Shown one piece after another: positions 9,540 through 20,600 of a stretch of 64,000 bases of DNA. Both the position numbers and the translations under genes were made by a program. This stretch comes from Massariosphaeria phaeospora. Lineage: Eukaryota; Ascomycota; Dothideomycetes; Pleosporales. Under the pieces are notes generated by a model, which was given only the letters and a program-made list of their open reading frames with translations, was not told where the DNA came from and ran no database searches. Location of the stretch: positions 1,431,001-1,495,000 of the forward strand of contig JAADJZ010000005.1 of assembly GCA_011032825.1 (NCBI GenBank), read 5' to 3'. Within the stretch, counting starts at the first letter, position 1, and each line of letters starts with the position of its first letter.

Positions 9540-12120
9540 ATGACAAAAGATTGGGAAGTAGTGCAAGAGGATATCAGGGACCTTTCGCTCAATCAGAAGA
9601 AGTGCCTTCAAGATGTGAGAGCGCTAATGGAGAGCAGGTATAAGTTCAAGGCCTCGTGAGTCACGTGCTTTCACCTATACCCGAAGCCTTCAAAAACTAG
9701 AGTAGACTGATCTGACACGCCCGTCAGGACAAGAGCTTATCGAATGAAACTAAAAGAGTGGGGTTATGTAAGGCACCTGCCACGGAAAGCCACTAAAGAT
9801 CGAGGTGGAGGGCCCAGCCGAGTAGCCAAGGAACGAGCGGATGAAGAGGATGCGGACGCAGAAGATAGTGATCGCACCACCGAAGACGCGGTTGCTGAGT
9901 CGTTTTCCGTTGAACCAGCATCCACTCAGCAGACGCCTGTGGAGGAAAGCTTGAATCTGCTCGAGGGAGCACAAGAGTAAGTGCAATCCGACTCACCTCG
10001 ATCTTGCTACATGGCATCCTCTGTCAGAACCACATGGACTTTGCACCTATGCACTCCCCACTAACTTTCTTAGCCTGATTACTACAATTGCTCCGTGGTC
10101 AGACGCCACCCTGGCCACTGAATCTAGTTTGGACATGCTCGCCTGCGTTTTAGATGGCGACTCCCAGAAGCTGGAGCTGCTCATTCGAGTCAACCCCAGT
10201 CACGTAAACTATCCGATTGGGCTTCCCTTCGATGCGCACGGGGGTCGATTCTTTAATCACCCTGCTATGCATCAGTGTGTAATCCTGCAACATCCTGAGC
10301 AAACAATTCTCGATATTGCCTCTGGCCTCCCCTCAGGACCGGTAATCTGGGTTTTGGTGGCTCAACGGGCGAAGGGGTCACGGCATCCACTCGGAACAGA
10401 CCTTGCGCTACACAATGCTATTAAGAATGGACGCACACTTACTGTACAATCGCTAATTCACTCTGGAGGAGCCGAAGTGAATGGCATTCCCGGAACCCCC
10501 TGGAAACCTTTGCTGCAAGCCACATTCTGGAACGTACCCGATGTGGTCCGGATACTACTTGACAGGGGAGCTGACGTGAATCACGCCTCGCCTGCCTTAA
10601 ACGGCATGGGCTTCAAGACAGCATTACAATTGTGCCTAGATCGCCGGGTGAATGACTTCATGAACACTCCAGTCAGAGAACAATGTGAAAAGATTCTCAA
10701 AATTTTGTTAGACTCCGGCGCCAATATCCACGTCAGGCCCGCTGAAGATGCGACTCTCCCTCCTTTCGAAACATTCATCAAACCTTGGGCAGCCGACCCG
10801 CATTGGATTGGGAGGGTCAGCGCAACCGAAATTGAATGTCTAGAAGCTTTTATCAGAAAAGGTGCAAACCTACAAGCTCCATTCACTGGTTTTCCGTGTG
10901 GTGCACCCACAGGTGGAACGTTCGAACACCAAGTAATTTGGCATTCTACCCCTAGAACTGCCCGTCTTCTGATCGACTATGCTTCACCGGGTCCGGGTGG
11001 AAATGGCGGGAACCTACTACATGAGATTACAGGCTGTTGTCCTGATGCGAAGCGACACCCCGCGGATACATTACGAGATATCGATGTACTCCTCAAGTAC
11101 GGCGCGGATCCCAATAGCGCTGACAGTAATGGTTCAAGCCCACTAAGGAGAACAATAGAACGCTGTCCCGCGGTCGACATCATCCCGAGGCTGCAAGCAC
11201 TTCTTGACGGTGGCGCAGATCCAGAACTCAAAGACCGCAACGATGTGCAACCGTTTGTACTCGCTGCACGTGCATTCGACGAGCCCTTGTTGTCTCAAGT
11301 GATGCATGTACTTCTCTCGAAATTCAAAGGACGGTATCCGCAGTTCACGCACGGCATGAACTACGTCTGGACGGAAGGGCGCTTTCCCATCCCGAGTGAG
11401 CCCACGCTAGCGCAGGTTACTTGGTATAGCGGATTGAACGCCGAATTCAGATCGGATATGCAGCAAATGTTACCTGCAGATATAACAACGCCCTTCCAAA
11501 AAGCTGTACTGAACGCTGCGAGTACAAGCTATCTCGAATCCTTTGCACACAGAGCACACATGATCAATACGCTCGGGTTTACTGCGAACGAGAGAGAGGA
11601 CCTCCGTCGCGTCATTTTGCTACGTCAAGCTGAGGGTATAAACGATTTCAAATGTGACGAACAAATCTTGATGGCGCTACTCTTACCCCAATCGGTCATA
11701 TCCCAGCCAATGCATTCCACAATACATTACGACAACAACATCTTGATGCCCCATCAAACGCCTATCTCTTGTGGCCCACCATCCCTTTCCTCAACTCTTG
11801 CCCTTGATTCGATTGTGGATCCTCCAAATTATGTCGGCTTAACCTCACGGCGATCAAGTACATCGTCGAACCACTCTTCGTCATCGTTTTTCGTCCCTAC
11901 CACGACCCAGATCCGATGGTCGCAAACCGGTCGCGCCACTACGTCAGATGACGTCGAAAAGGCGAGAGGCCAGACCTTGAAGTACAAGTGCGATAGCTGT
12001 GATAATGGACTCTTGCTAACGAAAGCGGAGTATGAGAAACACGATGCGGAGCACTGGCATACATTGAGCTGCTCTGAAGTTGGCTGTAAAAGGAGGTTTT
12101 GTGTTGCTGAAAGGGGATGA
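9540..12120 (+). CDS. Clr5-domain ankyrin-repeat protein
   Basis: Three exons: 9540-9655, 9728-9976 and 10074-12120 (introns 72 and 97 bp, the second with a CTAAC branch site). The product is 803 residues. The N-terminus carries the Clr5 signature across the first intron: a YKFKAS motif followed by YRMKLKEWGY. A charged linker follows, then ankyrin-like repeats at roughly residues 230-530, with LLDRGADVNHAS, LLDSGANI, LLKYGADPNSAD and LLDGGADPELKD as clear units. The C-terminal 45 residues are Cys/His-rich (CDSC...H...H...CSEVGC) and could be a zinc finger. Clr5-ankyrin proteins are common in filamentous fungi, mostly of unknown function, and are thought to be nuclear or signalling-related. 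No partner gene adjoins it. Confidence 0.85.
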
Positions 12121-13342
12121 AGCAAGACTTAAACCAAAGATCGACGAACAACAAAATCGACTACCATGAATTTCCGCCCCATAAGAGGATCAAGCTCGCG
12201 TAGTAATCATGATAGTGGCGGGCGTGGCTACGGTGTGTTAGCTTTCATACCAACATGAATCTGGCATTCTGAATCGAGATGACCAGCAGCTCCACATACA
12301 AAAGAAGAGGCCACCTGTAGAACTCGTCTTCGCTAACGCCAAGGCTACCGGTGAAGTACTGTGCCACAACAAGCTGCACACGCCACATGGCGGTATTCGA
12401 GAGCATTTCGCATCAAGATTTAATAACCAAGTCTACGCGCATACAAAGTCAAACGCCACTTGAAGCTCGCCCGGGGACCCCTGTACAACCTTTAATCCGT
12501 ACAGAGTGGTAGTTCTTCTGGGATAAACAGCCCCCGCATATGCAGGTAGGCGCCTGCCGCGGACCCCCCTGCAACAGGCCTTCTGAACCATCAGAAGAGA
12601 CCGCATTACTGCCACGATGTATCCGCGTGACTAGTAGCCAATAAGATCGGAGATTCCAAAATAGTGCCTTGGAACTCCAACAGACCTTTTGGACCCATAC
12701 TCGGCGGTTTTCTCGTTGATTCGTGTTCGGGCAGTTGCCGTTCCCCAAAGGTTGGGCACAGGTTGTCTCATGTATGATATTGCCGCGTTAGCTGCGCGGA
12801 CTCTCGAAGATATGGGCTGCGTGAAGCGCTTAACCATGCAGGTAGCAAGGATACTGAAAACCTTGCGGCAGAACAACACGAAGTGGTGGACCGCTGCCGT
12901 CTGTGCTCGCCGAAAAGAAACAGCCCGCGTGGTGTGGAGGCGTCGCATTCCACGTAGGTGATTGAGCCATACTATGACCCTTGCCGCGAGATGATCATCA
13001 TGTATAACCTCAAGACGAGGGACTTTTGCCTTTTTCTTGTGCGGGCGCCCACTGATTTCGGATCTACGCCGCACTAGCAGAATGCAAATATCCTCGCCTC
13101 CGCAAGATGCATTGGAGTGGTCATTCCAATTCAGTTCACTCCCAGGCCAGGTGAAGACATCGCCAAATAAGTCCGTCTGAAACTCCGTCATCTTCTCGCC
13201 CGCAGATCTTCTTCCAAAACCTATACCCAAAGATATCAAGAGTAGCTTGTCGGATTCCGACAAGTCACCACTCCAACATTCTTGCCCACTGGAATCACCC
13301 TAAATTCACCACTATTACCGTCACCCTAGATTGGCATTCATC
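12121..13342. other. Intergenic, no convincing gene
   Basis: 1.2 kb. A 210-codon frame on the minus strand (13263-12631) lies here but has no recognisable domain and no family resemblance, so it is not called. Otherwise nothing was recognised. Confidence 0.4.
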
Positions 13343-13706
13343 ATGTCAAGGTTCGTCTCATCCACGTACACCGGTCATCTAACCAACACGACATCTTAGC
13401 GCCCGAGAACAAACGCCCTCTCAAATGGACCGAACCGAACGCGATCAACCCGGCAGACCGAAGTCGTCCGCTCAAGTCATATCAAAGACTCAATCGGAGC
13501 TGTTTGAGAAAGTGCAGCTTCACAACTCAAAGCCTTCCGCTGGAAGGGTTGCTGTCGACAGTAGTAAGATTACTCAAGTGGTTCACGAAGGCCTTCGAAA
13601 CAATAAGACGAGCGAGGTGACTGCACGGAAAGCAAAGAGTGGGATAGCGAGGTGGCTATCCAACACAGATGAGCCTTGGTCCACTTACAACCGGAAGCAC
13701 GAGTGA
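13343..13706 (+). CDS. Small hypothetical protein (104 aa)
   Basis: An eight-base first exon (ATG TCA AG, 13343-13350) splices over a 49-bp intron (GTTCGT...TCTAAC...TTAG, 13351-13399) to an exon ending at 13706. The protein is hydrophilic, rich in Lys, Ser and Thr, and has no signal peptide, membrane segment or known motif. The intron has a good branch site and correct length, which is the main support. An alternative start is the in-frame ATG at 13425 without the intron. No function can be inferred. Confidence 0.45.
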
Positions 13707-14682
13707 TGCAGACGATGCTCCCGCGGATAGGTAGAGTATTTTCTTGGTTATTGTTGAACCCATTGCTCTCAACTTATCTTGAACTGGTATATCGTCGTTT
13801 TTCTCGAACGAGAGGATGTTGCATGAGGGAATTCGTCTGCTCAATCGCGAGTACTCTCAGCAGGACGTTGTATTGCCCATCTACGAAATCCATATATGCA
13901 CTATCCGTCAAACCTCGAGGCATTGCTCCAATATCGCGGGCTCAGTGGAACTACTTCTGTACGCAACGACAAATGAATTGGCCGTAGATAGTATCAGTGA
14001 ATGTGCGGAGTGGAGCAAGACATCGGCTTGAAGTTGATCAGCGTCGAAGGCTTTGCGTCTCGTTGCTCTAGATATGAATACCCCGAAAAGCGCATATATA
14101 TCACATCGAGGGTGAGTGGCTCGATGGGTGATACTTCTGGGCATCAATGACGCATCGCGTACTACGTCCAACGGAGTTCTTTCAGCGGCGGAGGCTCGAC
14201 AGTACGATCAGCTGACTGGTGTTGCACACCAACAGATCACATCCATTTCTCTTGAATTGGGTGAGGCACATACCTCTCTTTTCGCCTTCACGTCGATGCG
14301 TCGCGTCGATGCATCTCAGATTCTGCCTTTACCACGACACTGACGTAATTACCACTGACGTACGTCGTTTTCACTATTAATTATTAGAGGCATGTGAGAG
14401 GATAGATCGCCGATGCCGGTATCGCACGCAATCTCGGAGTGCCGTTCGGAGAGGTCGGAGAGGTCGCGCCTTCTTTGTTGAGTACACCGCCCACGCCCAC
14501 CGAGTCCGGTACACCGCTCACCTTGCTTAGTACACCGCTCATGAAAAGGTGCGCCAGCAGAGACTTCGGCTCCTCCTTCTCACTCTCCAGACTGGGTTTA
14601 CGCTGCAAACTCTGCAAAAGACTCTCTGTCTCTCTCTCTGCCTCTCTCTCTGCAGACTCTGCAAAAGATTCTCTCTGCCAAC
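13707..14682. other. Intergenic, promoter of the GH16 gene
   Basis: 976 bp without a convincing gene. The last 130 bp before the GH16 start are CT-rich, with (TC)n and CTGCAAA-type runs (about 14605-14670), typical of fungal 5' UTRs. Confidence 0.5.
14615..14662 (+). repeat. CT-rich microsatellite in the GH16 leader
   Basis: Runs of TCTCTC and CTGCAGACTCTGCAAAAG-like words stand just upstream of the start codon at 14683. Confidence 0.7.
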
Positions 14683-15576
14683 ATGCGTTACCAGACGCTC
14701 CTCCTCCTCCTGGCCATGGGCTTCACCCTGACCCGGGCCGAGATACCCAAAATGCGCGGCTACACTCTTACTTGGGGTGATGACTTCCTCGGATCGGCCG
14801 GCAGCCTACCAGATCCTAAAAACTGGATCGTCGACATCGGCACCCAGTATCCAAACGGGCCTCCTCAATGGGGCAATGGAGAAGTGCAACACTACACCGA
14901 CAACTCCGAGAATCTCAAACTCGTGGGTGATGGCAACCTCCAGATAACCCCTCTCAAGAACGCGACCAACGCATGGACATCCGCCCGCATCGAGAGCCAA
15001 CGCACCGACTTCCAAGCTCGCAGTGGAGGCCGAATGCGTATCTCGGCCCGCATCAAGCTGCCTGACGTGCAAGGGGATCAAGCACTAGGGTACTGGCCTG
15101 CCTTCTGGACTCTCGGAGACGCATACCGCGGCAACTATCAGAACTGGCCTGCCGTTGGCGAGGTCGACGTCATGGAAAATATCAACGGTGCCGACGGCGC
15201 TTGGGGAGCCCTGCACTGCGGCGTGCATCCCGGCGGGCCGTGCAAGGAGCCCAATGGCCTGGCCAAATTCAACCAATGTCCTGGGACATCGTGTCGAGGC
15301 AACTTTCACGTCTACAGCATTGATATTGATCGCAGCTACAGGCCCGAAACGATCACTTGGAGCGTCGACGAACAAGTCTATCACCACCTCACGGAGAAGA
15401 ATCTCGGCGTCGCTGCTTGGGCCAAAATCTTCCATCATGGACACTTCATCCTTCTGAATGTCGCTATTGGGGGGTACTTTCCGAATGGACACCACGGCAG
15501 TCCGACTCCGTTGGAATCCACTGTCCCTGGCAAATCGATGTTGGTCGACTATGTGGCCGTCTACAACTCTGTCTAG
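14683..15576 (+). CDS. Secreted GH16 beta-glucanase
   Basis: Single exon, 297 residues. An N-terminal hydrophobic segment (residues 5-15) ending near TRAEIP is a signal peptide. The catalytic GH16 motif E-x-D-x-x-E is intact as EVDVME at residues 160-165, with nucleophile E160 and acid/base E165. WGNGEVQHYT and YWPAFWTLG are typical flanking strands. By family the enzyme hydrolyses beta-1,3 or mixed beta-1,3/1,4 glucans in cell walls. It lacks a carbohydrate-binding module and a GPI signal, so it should be released outside the cell, for wall remodelling or plant/fungal wall degradation. Confidence 0.93.
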   Translation: MRYQTLLLLLAMGFTLTRAEIPKMRGYTLTWGDDFLGSAGSLPDPKNWIVDIGTQYPNGPPQWGNGEVQHYTDNSENLKLVGDGNLQITPLKNATNAWTSARIESQRTDFQARSGGRMRISARIKLPDVQGDQALGYWPAFWTLGDAYRGNYQNWPAVGEVDVMENINGADGAWGALHCGVHPGGPCKEPNGLAKFNQCPGTSCRGNFHVYSIDIDRSYRPETITWSVDEQVYHHLTEKNLGVAAWAKIFHHGHFILLNVAIGGYFPNGHHGSPTPLESTVPGKSMLVDYVAVYNSV

Positions 15577-16194
15577 GTTTCTTGGTGGTCGGGTGGCGTC
15601 AAAGATGGCTGGTATGTAGTGGTCAGTTCGTGGGATAGGCGATGGGCCATATGGGAGACTTCTGGGGCTCACTAAAAGCGAATATGTGGCGATCAATACA
15701 TGATACTTTACTTTGCACTGCACTCCATGCTTTTGTATATCTGTGATACCTCCTACCACATGAGATAATGCTTTGACCTTCGTACAGCTAATTTTCCTCG
15801 TAACATCCATAACTGAACGACGCACACGCAAACATGTGGCGCCTTGATGTTGTGATGCGAAAGAAGGGTACACCACCTGAACGCGCATATAGAAAGCAAG
15901 AACGGTTAGTGATATCTAAATTCCTCTATAGTGCCGTGCTCTCAATGAAGTTTCTAGTTTTCACTGGTCTTCCTCCTCCCTCCCTCCCGCCGACATAGTT
16001 ATAGTTCGCTACTAACGCGGCCCTCCCATCTAGATCTCTCACCTCTGCAAGTGCTGTTCTAGACATTACACAGTATGCTAAGGCTTTGTAAGATAAAAGT
16101 AATAAGTCTACACGTTGCTAACGTCTTGTATAGTGTCAGTAGGATCGTCTACAGTTTATCTAAAACAGCGAAACATAATGGCGGGGGTTGTGTC
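15577..16194. other. Convergent intergenic region
   Basis: 618 bp between the GH16 stop and the end of the gasdermin-like gene. The second half is AT-rich and full of TA-containing words (CTAGATC, TAAGATAAAAG). No gene or clear repeat was identified. Confidence 0.5.
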
Positions 16195-17118
16195 CTACTC
16201 TTCTTCTTCCTCTTCTTCCTCTTCTTCCTCTTCTTCCTCTTCATCATTGTCTTTCTCTTCCTCCACGAAATCAACAAACACCTCGCCAGACTCTATCTTC
16301 CATTCCCGGTCACTCGTACCCACACCCACACCCGCCTCCCCGTCCAACTCCACCTCGTACATATCCAACGCGGCGTCCGCCTCGCCCGCCCCTCTATGCC
16401 GACTCTCCTCGTGCTCGCGCCCATACACCTCCAAGCACGCTTTCTTCGCCAGCGTCGGCGCATCGACAGACTTACGCGCAAACGTGTGCCAGCGCAACTT
16501 GTAGAACTGCACCGCGGCAATCTGCTCGCCCTGCGCGACGAACTGGCTCTGCCCGCTGTCGCGGTGGCGCACGACGCCGCCGACGGACGGGTCGGCCATG
16601 GTGCCAGGGGGGAGCAGCACGCCGGCGGCTTGCAGCACTTCGAGCAGCGGCACCGTAACGGTGCCGCCCGTGCTGCTCTGGCGGCCCGTCTGCTCGGAGA
16701 TGCGCGCGTCGAGCAGCGTGTGCAGCTTCGTCACGAGGTAGATGTCCTGGCCGTCCTTGACGGCCTTGCGGATTCACTTGGTCGTTTCATCGAGCTCGAA
16801 CGCTTTTTGCAGCCAGCCGACGCTGTCGTCGAGCCAGTACGTTTTCACCTGCGTCGTTGTGACGCGCATGCCGGTGTTTTTCCGCCGCGAGATGGACGAC
16901 GAGATGATGTTGGGAAGCTCGACGGCGAAGCTGCTGCTGTCGGCGGCGTTTTGGGTGCTAGCATTGTGCGTGTTTTTGGTTTCGAGAGTTTGGGTTGAGG
17001 GGTCGAGGGCGGGTTTGTGGGCGCTGCGGAGGGGGTCGACGCGGCTGGTGACGAATTGGCCGACGCGGACGGCGGAGTGGGGGAGGAAGAGTTGGGGGAG
17101 AAGTGTAGTTGGTGGCAT
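16195..17118 (-). pseudogene. Gasdermin-like pore-forming protein gene, interrupted by an in-frame stop
   Basis: One uninterrupted frame of about 307 codons from the ATG at 17118, except for a TGA at 16776-16774 (codon 115). On both sides the frame reads as one conserved protein. After the stop come GQDIYLVTKLHT, TGGTVTVP and QFVAQGEQIAAVQFYKLRW. Their order and spacing resemble the gasdermin N-domain, where a DNVYVV-like strand is followed by a VTIP-like strand and a basic strand. Size matches fungal gasdermins (RCD-1/HET-Q1 type, about 250-300 residues). The end is a poly-glutamate tail. By family these proteins are cleaved near the C-terminus and then form membrane pores that kill the cell in allorecognition. 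The divergent neighbour is a TPR-CHAT protease, the usual companion. The assignment rests on remembered motif pattern, not a search. The stop could be real decay or a base-call error; no intron of legal size removes it. Confidence 0.6.
16199..16252 (-). repeat. GAA/GAG microsatellite encoding a poly-Glu tail
   Basis: A (TTCTTCCTC)-like run on the plus strand is read on the minus strand as about 15 consecutive glutamates that close the gasdermin-like frame just before its TAG. Confidence 0.85.
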
Positions 17119-17691
17119 TGTATTATGGACGTTTGGAGATTGGGATGGTGAATTATCATTCCGAAGGGGTTTTTGCAGGTCATATGTACAGCGCTGTTTC
17201 TGTTTGGCACGCTTCAAACTGCGCGTCGTGACGTCGTCGTGAGGCGGAGTCCACGCGGCAGCTCTGTAGTAATTCTCGGGCTTGCAGTAGCTTGCCGTAC
17301 TTTGTTCTCGAGCTACAGAAAAGAGACTAGGAGAACATTCGAATACCATGCTTTAATGCTTCAAATAGTTCCAACTGCTTTGATTCAGGAGGCAGACGTC
17401 AAACTCTGTATCACTCACTCCTGCAGTACCCTTTGTGGAGGATGCGTGGGCAGTCATGTCTGAACGGGATGGAATGATCTGCAAAGCGGATCGGAAGCTT
17501 GATCGTGATCGAAGACGAGGATATCCCTGAATGGTCGAGATCGGCCGGCATCTAGAACGCGCTATTGTGCGCCGTGGCTGGGCAAGGTGAGGCGGTGCAC
17601 ATGCGCTAGCACGTGCCCGACGACTTGCGTACTTCACTGGACATCCGGTGTTGATTATTTCTTCGGCGCCGAACTACTCACCTTGCACAGC
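17119..17691. promoter_or_regulatory. Shared divergent region of the gasdermin-like and TPR-CHAT genes
   Basis: 573 bp between two start codons facing away from each other; it should contain both promoters. No TATA box is obvious. Co-regulation of the two genes is inferred from the arrangement only. Confidence 0.45.
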
Positions 17692-20600
17692 ATGGCCACG
17701 CTGCTCTCTGATACTGAACAACAAATCAAGGGAATCCGGCGAGAACTGGACAACTGGACAGGCTCAGCCTCGACCCTCGTGGGCCATCAGTCCAACCTAG
17801 CATACTGGCTCAAAAAGCGGTATCTCCTGAAAGGAGCAAAGAAGCCAGACGACCTCAACGAAGCCATCCGACTGTGGCGCCAGGTCATTGTGCGGCTGGA
17901 CTCCACCGACCCGCCAAAGTTCGCCGCTGCCTCCGCTGCATCCGCTGTATATGCTGCTGTATCGAATAATCTCGGAAACTCGCTGGGACACCTGTTTGGG
18001 CATACGAAGGATATCGCGGATCTGGAGGAGGCGGTTCAGAGATGTTGGAGTGCCGTTAAGGCTGCAACTAGCGGGGACTCTGAACTCTGGCGCTATGAGA
18101 GAGGGCGCGACAATGCACAGACGAATCTGGATGACGAGAGATCTCTTCGGGAAACGAGTGAGGTAAAGCTGTCGTTACGGCAGACCATCGCTTCGATATC
18201 TGAAGATGAGGTCCAGGACCGGTCCAGTAGGCTGCACGAGCTGGGAAATGCCTTTTACGAACGGTACGCGTTCACACAAGACCCTGAGGATTTGTATAGG
18301 GCGGTACGTTTGGGACGGCAGACATGCCAGTGCACTCCCGCCACAGATTCGGCCTTCGATGCAAGGCGTCTGGACCTTGGATACAGACTTCTGCTATCCT
18401 ATGAGCATAGCGGCAACACAATCTCACTCAAAGAGGCCGTGCAAATCATGAAGGACGTTCTGCAAGCCATACCTCTCAACGCCCCAGACCGAGTCGACAT
18501 ATTGACCAACCTAGGCGTTGGGCTCAATTTCTTCTACGAACGCACAGGCTTGATCAATTACCTCGCAAACACAATGGTAGTCACCCTGCAAGCGCTGAAG
18601 ATGACGTCTGAAGGCCATCCCGGCCGTCCAGCTCTGCTGAGCAACATCGCGGACAGACTCCAGGCACAATACGAGCGCACTGGCAAAGTGGAAAAGCTCC
18701 AAGAAGCAATCGAGAAGGCAACCCGTGCCGTTGAGCTAACACCAGAGAGTGAAACTGGTTGCCGCGCAACCAGACTCAACAACTTGGGAAATAAACTCAT
18801 TCGCGAATACGAACGCACAGGGAGGTTAGATAGACTCGATGATGCAATCGAAACTGCGCGGCAAGCAAAAGCCCTGTTACCCTATGACCATCCGGATTTC
18901 ACAACCACGCTCACCGGTCTCGGGTATAATTTGATGCGTCAATTTGAACGCACAAGAGAGGGCACCGTGCTGGAGGAGGCTATCGGATGTGCACGGCAAG
19001 CTGTTAAAGACACGCAAGAGGGCCATCAAGAGCGACCTGGGAGGCTGGATATCCTCGCGTCTATGCTCGGCCTGCGGTTCGAATGCTTGGGAGATGTCAA
19101 GGATATCAAAAAGCGATCAAGTTGTTACGTGAGGCCATTGACAGAACCCCGCTTCACTTTCCCGGACGTGCGAACCTGCGGAACAATCTGGCGGCGTCGC
19201 TGGGCCTTCGAAGTCAACGCAGTATGAACATCAACGACCTAGAAGACACGATACAAGAATCGAGGATCGCGGTTCGAGAGCTGCAGAATCGCGGATTGCA
19301 AAACGAACATCCAGAGCTTGCACCGCTGTTGTTGAATCTTGGAACGAGCCTCGCCGGTTTGTGGGAACACAGTGAAACCAAAGACAGGACGCATCTTGAG
19401 GAAGCTATAACAGTGACAAGGAGTGCGTGGCAATGCCAGGCCGCTACGCCTTTCGACCGGTTACGCGGCGCCATCAAGGCTATCCAATTACTTCAAGCCG
19501 TCGAGCAGTTCGAAAGCGCCTACGATCTCTCGGTGGAAGCGATTACGTTTCTGCCAAGTATTTCCAATCAATCCCTGACACAAGAAGACCAGCAGTACAT
19601 CGTTGCACACTTCTCCGGGCTCGCAGCCACGGCGTGTTCGCTTGCCCTGCACGTGGGGAAGAGTCCCGGACTGGCGTTGGAACTGTTAGAACAGGCCCGC
19701 GGTGTAATCATCGGCCTTCTTGTAGACGACCGCAGTGGTCTTGCTGAGCTCAAGGCCGTCGACCCGGAACTGTACATGCAGTACGAGAAGCTCCGTCTGG
19801 AAGTAGACAGGCCTTCACGTTCGACCAGAAACACTCTTGGACGGCAAATATCGACGAGTCGAACAGGAGCACTGGCGGAGCTCGAGGAATGTTTCCAGAA
19901 GATCCAACGGCTTCGCGGCTCTCGCGGCTTGCTGCACGGGCTCGCTGCTACAAAGATGAAAGCGTGTGCGGCATCAGGCAGCATCATTGTCGTAAACGCC
20001 ACAGCTCTGAGAAGCGATGCCATAATCATCACCCCAGACGCGATTACCGCCATCCCGTTGCCAAAACTGACCACAGAGAAGGCCGAATACTGGATTCAGC
20101 AGGACCTCACCACATACCCGAGCCTAGACGAAGTCGGAACAAAGAACAAAAGCTGGCGAGCGTTCCTGACATGGCTGTGGCATGCATGTGTGAGGCCCGT
20201 GATGTTGAAGCGCTACCCCACACAGTCTTCCGTAGAAGACTTGCCGCGCGTGTGGTGGATTGGGACGGGCCTTGTCAGCTCGTTCCCCTTCCATGCTGCC
20301 TGCAAAGAATCTGGCGGGGTGAAGGAAAGCTGTTGTTACCGGGTCCTCTCGTCGTACACCCCGACTGAAAAAGCTATGAAGTACAGCCGTGAGCGTGCGG
20401 CTGCTGTGATCCCATCGAGTGCTAAGCCTTGGAGAGCATATGTGGCGAGTATGCCGAGTACACCGGGTCTCAACGATCTGCCTGGGACTACCGACGAGAG
20501 CTGCAGTGTGAAGCGAGTTGTTGAAGAAAACCTCCAGTCGCTGTTTACAATTGAGACTAAAGAGCATCCGGACGTAGCAGGCGCTGTGGTGGAGATCCAA

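Noticed and set aside
12631..13263. 210-codon minus-strand frame in an intergenic stretch
   Set aside because: No domain, no splice support and an irregular composition; chance cannot be excluded.
15085..15888. 267-codon minus-strand frame over the GH16 gene
   Set aside because: Shadow of the clearly coding GH16 frame; no domain.
16075..16998. 307-codon plus-strand frame over the gasdermin-like gene
   Set aside because: It is antisense to the frame with recognisable conserved motifs and is opened by the same codon bias and microsatellite.
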